64,000 nucleotides of DNA from positions 21,204,001-21,268,000 of the forward strand of contig JBHGNT010000007.1 of assembly GCA_043228905.1 (NCBI GenBank), written 5' to 3'. This document shows positions 58,731-64,000 of the stretch, piece by piece. A program made the position numbers and the translations under genes. Source of the DNA: Azolla caroliniana. Lineage: Eukaryota; Polypodiophyta. How positions within the stretch are numbered: position 1 is the stretch's first letter; each line of letters starts with the position of its first letter. The notes under the pieces are model-generated. The model was not told the DNA's origin. It was given only the letters and a program-made list of their open reading frames with translations, and searched no databases.

Positions 58731-59465
58731 AACTCTATGTTGGCCGCTACCTCAACTAGTGCCTCCGGTCCGGAAGACGTATGGTTCGCCGATTCCGGTG
58801 CCTCGAACCATATAACATCACATCAAGAATGGTTCCGAGAACTTCGAGAGCCGGACCGACCCAGCTATGTCGAAACCGGAGACGACACTACGCACCCGAT
58901 TCGGCACATCGGCAATGTTCTGTTCGGAAAAGAAGGTAAGAAAAATTACATTAAAAATGTCTTCCATGTACTGACCATTACGAAGAATTTGGTCTCCGTC
59001 GGCCAAATTGTAGAGCAAGGGATACAAGTTCGATTTAATCAAGGCGGTTGCTTCATCGAAAAAGAGGGCCAACTGATCACACACAGACGAAGAGAGAGCC
59101 GAATGTTCATTCTCGACTCACACGAGATGAAATCGGCCATGTTCGCAAAGGGCATGAAAGCCGACTCCGACATAGAGTTGTGGCACAAGCGGATTGGCCA
59201 TATAAATCTCCAAAAGCTCAAAGCAATGAAGTCGAAAGGAGTCGTCATCGGACTCCCAACATTCAAACAGAAGGGGATTGAAGGTGTATGCGAAGCGTGC
59301 CAATTCGACAAGCAACACCGACACCTATTCCCGAAAGAGCGGAACGTGAGCAAAGGTCTACTCAACGTAGTCCATTCCGACGTATGGGGACCGGCGCAGA
59401 CGACTACATTCGGTGGATGCCGATATTACGTGCTCTTAATCGACAACTTCTCCAAGCACACTTAG
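58731..59465 (+). pseudogene. Copia C protease and integrase start
   Basis: Protease VWFADSGASNHITSH, then the GAG-pre-integrase DIELWHKRIGHINLQKLKAM with CEACQFDKQHRH, and integrase Asp in HSDVWGPAQT. A TAG at 59463-59465 replaces Trp after SKHT. Confidence 0.85.
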
Positions 59466-61214
59466 ATCTACCCAATGTGGCAAAAGAGCGAAGTTTTCGG
59501 ACACTTCCAAAAATTCAAGAATGAAGTCGAGAAAGCCACGGGCCGACATGTATGTTGTCTTCGATCTGATGGCGACAAGGAGTACTTCTCGGACAATTTC
59601 ACGGCGTATCTCCGAAAGGAAGGAATTCGACGAGAATTCACTTGCCGACACACTCCGCAACAAAACGGACTAGTCGAGCGCAAAAATCGGCACATCCTCG
59701 AAGTAGTGCGGGCCATGATGAACGAGAAGCATATGCCCAAGTCATATTGGGCCGAAGTTGCAAATACAGTCGTCTACCTAATGAACCAGTGCACAACATC
59801 CGGCGTGGACAAGGTCACTCCGCACGAAAAATACTTCGGAAAGAAGCCGGACTTATCGCACATCCGGATATTCGGCGCGATAGCGTACGTGCACATCCCC
59901 GACGAGAAGCATCAAAAGCTTGACCCGAATTCGAAGAAATGTATCCTCGTAGGATACTCATTGGAGCAAAAGGGGTACAAGTGCTACAACCCCTCAACTC
60001 AAAAATCTCGAGTAAGTCGAGACGTCGTTTTTGACAAGTCCGCATCCTGGTACGCACCAGAGACGACTTTGACTTCGACTTCGCTCGACCCGGAATCCAC
60101 CGAACAAGAGATAGAGGATGAAGATTGCCTTACGCGCATGTTCGAAGAAAGTCCGATTACGACCCGACTAAGCGGACAACAAGAGCCTTTGAGTGATCAA
60201 AGCACATCATGGCCTAGCCCGAAGATGGACAAAGGCAAGGCCAAAATGGCGGTATACGCAGACGATCGCTTCGACGACGATGAGTCGACTGACTCACTCG
60301 ACAGTGAGTTTGGTGGCTTGGATGTACCAATCGGAGCTAAGAAAGCCCTCATCTCTACAAATGAAAAGCTCCGCCGCTCCACCCGTGAAAAGAACCCCGT
60401 AAGCCGATTCGGCTACAACGATTATATGGCGTACCATTACGCCTTTATGATGAAGGTGGCGACAGTACGCGAGCCAGAAACTTTTTCCGAAGCAGCCAAG
60501 GATTCGCGATGGATCGAAGCCATGAACGAGGAGATACAAGCACTACGCAAGAACGAGACATGGGATCTCGTTCCCACCTCACCACACAAAAAGGTGATCG
60601 GATGCAGATGGATTTACAAAGTGAAGTACAACGCCGACGGTTTCATCAACCGCTACAAAGTGCGACTCGTAGCGAAAGGCTATGCCCAAACGCATGGGGT
60701 TGACTACGAGGAGACCTTCGCCCCGGTGGCAAAGATGAGGACGGTACGGACCGTAATTGCGCGTGCCGCGGCGAAAGGGTGGCACCTCCATCAAATGAAC
60801 GTCAAGAACACCTTTCTACAAGGCGAATTAGAAGAGGAGGTGTACATGATACAACCACCCGGCTTCGGATCACGCATTCATCTGAAAGCTATGTGCCGAC
60901 TCAAGAAGCCACTCTACGGCCTCAAGCAAGCACCGCGTGCTTGGCATTCGAAGATAACGCAATATCTTCATCAAATCGGCTTCCGTATGTCCAAATCGGA
61001 CAACTCCCTCTACATACGAAGCGATTCCGCAAGTCCGATCGTCATCATCTTATATGTGGATGATCTAGTCATTGGAGGTGAGCATCTCGTCGAAATCAAT
61101 AAGGTCAAATCCCTCCTTTCCGACAAGTTCGAGATGACGGACATGAAGGAGCTCCATTACTTCCTCGGCATCGAGGTAATTCGGACTTCGGCCGGAATCA
61201 TGATCTCTCAATGA
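59466..61214 (+). pseudogene. Copia C integrase core to reverse transcriptase
   Basis: Open for 579 codons: integrase second Asp in LRSDGDKEYF and Glu in PQQNGLVERKN; FGAIAYVHIPDEKH; the acidic linker; RT with [58 protein letters not shown] and the catalytic ILYVDDLVIGG. It ends at TGA (61212-61214), again for Trp (GIMISQ followed by stop). Confidence 0.85.
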
Positions 61215-62020
61215 CACTACATCCTCAACTTGTTATACAAGTTCAATATGGCTAAGTGCAAATCCATGGCAACCCCGCTTGATCGTAATCTCAAACTAGA
61301 TGCGAACTCCGGCGCCAAAGCGTGTGAGCCGACTCAATATCGGCAACTTATCGGGACTCTTATCTACCTCATGATCACTCGACCCGATCTTAGTTATCCG
61401 GTCGGTCTTCTTAGTCAATTCATGCAAACACCGCGTGATACTCACTTGGATTGCGCTAAGCAAGTTGTACGGTATGTGAGCAACATAGTGGATTGCGGCA
61501 TCCTCTACAAGACCGCGATGCCAATACGTCTCGAGGGGTACACAGACGTCGATTGGGCCTGCTACAAAGTCGATAGAAGATCAACCTCCGGATTTGTTTT
61601 CTCCTTCAGCAACGGACCAATATCCTGGAGTAGCAAGAAGCAGCCTATCGTCGCTCTTTCGAGTACGGAGGCGGAATATAGGGGCGCAGCCATAGCTGCA
61701 TGTGAAGCCTATGGCTCAAGAGTATTTTGAAGGATCTGGGCATACCCATCAAGGATTTGACTTCCCTTTACTGCGACAACATGAGCAATATCTATCTGGC
61801 TCGGAACCCAGTGTTCCACGCACGGACAAAGCACATCGAAGTGCACTATCACTTCATCCGAGAGCGCGTTCTAGCTGGCAATGTCGACCTACAACACATT
61901 AGCACCAATCTTCAAACGACCGACATCTTCACTAAAGCTTTAGGAGTCGACAAGCTATGGCAATTCATGACCGATCTCGGATTGACGATCCCTGACCTGC
62001 CAAGCTTGAGGGGGAGTACT
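61215..62020 (+). pseudogene. Copia C RNase H and pol end
   Basis: LLYKFNMAKCKSMATPLDRN, QLIGTLIYLMITRPDLSYPV, the RNase H Asp in GYTDVDWA and SSKKQPIVALSSTEAEYRG; a frame change near 61715; then [25 protein letters not shown] and FTKALGVDKLWQFM to LPSLRGSTE. The purine tract TTGAGGGGGAG lies at 62007-62017. The extension seen in B after STED is deleted here. Confidence 0.85.
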
Positions 62021-62351
62021 GAATAGACACTCCAACGGTCAAGAGTCACTATTAGGTCACTTCTTTGTATTCTAGCATTTAGTATGAGTCATAGAATCAT
62101 ATTCTATAACACATAACTTATGAGCTTTCACATTCCCCATGCTCCATGAGTCTTGTAGTTAATGAAGAGAGAGGGTGACTATATAAAGCACCCTCCTCCC
62201 ACCTTGTATAGTGTTGAGTCTTTCTCCTTTGTTAATATACTCTTACCTTGCGTATTCTCTGTGTCTTATTTCTTGTCTCTCTCACTCTGTCTCTGTCTCT
62301 CATACACACACATAACTCATATCTCTTCCACTTCACAAGAATCCAAGATGG
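62021..62351 (+). mobile_element. Copia C, 3' LTR (both ends truncated)
   Basis: It joins GGGGGAGTACTGAA directly to ATAGACACTCC, lacking about 280 bp of 3' region and the first 49 bp or so of the LTR; TGAA is shared at the joint, suggesting a microhomology deletion. The right end stops at AAGAATCCA, lacking the last LTR bases. Confidence 0.85.
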
Positions 62352-62858
62352 AGATAGTAGGAGAAGAAAGATTATGCTTCAAGATTACTTAACCCCAAGC
62401 ATATGCTTAAGATATAAATTGCCTTGGGATGGTTGGATCTTCACATGTCAAATGCATAATGATATGGTAAGTTGTCTTCATGATCAAGATTTCATCCATA
62501 ATGGAAAGAAACTTGTGAATGCACTAGATAATCCCTCAAGACAATTAGTAATCAGAGATGTATGGATCACATTGAATCACGTGTCATTGGTATATAATAA
62601 CTTCTCTATTGATGCACATGACTTAAGGGAATGTGATATTAAGAGAGACGATAGACAAAATTGGGTTGGAGCCCAAAGAATTGCAAGTAGAAATGTTACT
62701 AATTGTTTAAAGATGTTATACCAAGGTGGAGAAGGTGTCAAAGTAAGAGAAAGAGGTGCTTTGGGAACACATGTATACTTGCATACAAGGCCTAAAATTG
62801 ACGGGTTAGTCTTTAAGTTTTTTGGCGGGCATTTTTTAAAGATGTATGTCATATGACA
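62352..62858 (+). pseudogene. Gene U, third part (DGDSRRR motif)
   Basis: Begins in the phase of DGDSRRRKIMLQDYL and runs KLPWDGWIFTCQMHND, SCLHDQDFIHNGKKLVNAL, DIKRDDRQNWVGAQRIAS and GVKVRERGALGTHVYL. Asp-rich spacing (DGDSRRR, QDFIHNGKK, DIKRDDRQN) would suit a metal-dependent nuclease fold, but no family is proven. It ends at TGA near 62856 and then AT-rich sequence follows. Confidence 0.5.
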
Positions 62859-63100
62859 CGAGAGTGCAAAAACTAACATGTCATTTGACATACAAGTTTT
62901 AATAATAAACATTTATTATAAGTATACAACGATACACAAATAAACATAACTACGTCACAAAGATAATGAAAACATACAAATTGAATACTTAAATCATCAT
63001 ATATTTCTTAAAGCCCAAAAAACACAAAAAATGTTTATCATACCGTGACTCCTCATATTAAGCATTCTGCAATATGTGTCTACTTCAATGATACTATCCT
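62859..63100. other. AT-rich spacer
   Basis: No gene or repeat recognised. Confidence 0.5.
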
Positions 63101-63445
63101 TCACTCTTTATCTTCAAACCAAAGGTTAAATATATCCCTCCAACAAATGTTTGATGTATCTTGAGCATTCAAGGATATAAACATTAAAGCATCTAAAGTT
63201 TCCAAAGATAAACCGTTTCTAATATCATTTTTTATGATATTTTGACGTGAAAAACCTCGTTCACATGCTGCCATACTAATAGGAATAGTCATACATAGTT
63301 GCCACAATTGCGTAATACCTGGAAATAATTGCCACCAAGATTGTGCTTTGCAACAAATATCCCATGCATCATGCATTCCTCTTCCTTTAGCAATTCTAAC
63401 AAGCATACCAACAAAATCTTCTCGCTCATTGAAGAAAAAGATCAA
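63101..63445 (-). pseudogene. hAT transposase C-terminal dimerisation domain
   Basis: Minus strand: WWQLFPGITQLWQLCMTIPISMAACERGFSRQNIIKNDIRNGL and LDALMFISLN. The ERxFSxxxxIKxxxRNxL pattern is the signature of the hAT C-terminal domain. Upstream catalytic parts are not recognised in this window. Confidence 0.8.
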
Positions 63446-64000
63446 GAGAAAAAAGTAGTGGATATATTAAAACAAGAGGACAATAAAAATGTTAGGTAAT
63501 AATGCTCGTCGACTTTTCATGAACCCATAAATAATTGAGTTTGAACTCATAAGATGTTATAGAAAATAAAATTGATTGAATGTAAAATGTGAGCATGGTG
63601 AGGTTGTTCCATCTTCTATGTTACATTCCTTATATAATTGCAGTCTGCAACATATGTTTCTTCAAAACCTTTCTTGACATTTAATCAATATGGTGAGGTA
63701 AATATACTTAGGGAGAAAAAAGAAGAGAAATTGGTAGTGTCTAAAAAAGTTTTTCCCTATTAAAAGAGATTCATACACAAAACAAAGATAAGAAAATTCA
63801 ATGATGGGAGACAAAGGAATCCAATAAAGGAAATGGTTAACAATGGCCCTGTCATCGCACGCCCTTCCTTAGTTGAAACTATTGTCAAAAACTAAACCTA
63901 AATATGTAAGCATTGAGGAAGTTACGAAGCTACAATCAATGTACTCTAAATAATTGCGATTCAAAAATAGTCAAGATGACTTGTTGCACATAAAGCATAA
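63446..64000. other. AT-rich end of window
   Basis: No gene recognised. The hAT element could continue here on the minus strand in decayed form, but I see no motif. Confidence 0.4.

Overview
The window is nuclear DNA of a land plant. It holds a plant-type HVA22/DP1 gene with GT-AG introns, a decayed PLS-type pentatricopeptide repeat (PPR) gene, copia and gypsy LTR retrotransposons primed by initiator tRNA-Met, LINE, hAT and MITE remnants, and long CA/CATA microsatellites. The wording of the PPR repeats and the dense nesting of elements remind me of ferns or lycophytes; that is an impression, not a proven placement. Only one gene looks intact, the HVA22-like gene at 18880-21793. Almost everything else is transposon in various stages of decay.

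The main structure is a nest of elements. Outermost are two same-strand pieces of one gypsy family (K, 1291-2203 and 49095-49622). Between them lie the two halves of a copia element (A: 5' LTR, gag, PR, IN and RT at 2204-6334; rest of RT and RNase H at 30496-30909; end of pol and 3' LTR at 47898-49094). A is split twice. The first split is a 24-kb block (6335-30495) with AGAAA on both sides. It holds copia D, two opposed gypsy halves (G1 and G2), copia B, the HVA22-like gene, the PPR pseudogene, LINE and tRNA-like pieces, a solo LTR and the 5' end of copia E. The second split is a 17-kb gypsy (H, 30910-47897) with equal 498-bp LTRs and a perfect CCCCG target duplication. H is itself interrupted by a solo LTR (GCACC duplication) and by a chromodomain gypsy J (36980-43289; 456-bp LTRs, AATAC duplication).

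Right of the nest come a LINE zinc-binding fragment, a 313-bp palindromic MITE with a 9-bp target duplication (50220-50532), about 3.6 kb of CATA/CA microsatellite, and then an unrecognised, transposase-like gene U (54241-62858). U is broken by an antisense copia fragment and by copia C (56924-62351). A hAT dimerisation-domain remnant lies on the minus strand near the end.

The most unusual items are: the gene-bearing block inside copia pol with codon phase kept across it; a roughly 1,100-codon coiled-coil accessory frame in H with in-frame stops but no frameshift; LTRs whose first 100 bp carry an antisense tRNA-like module; a pol C-terminal extension between two polypurine-like tracts in two copia families; a Tyr/Gly-rich repeat array in copia C Gag; duplicated first-exon units in the HVA22-like gene; and gene U. 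All comparisons were made by eye; no database search or alignment program was used.
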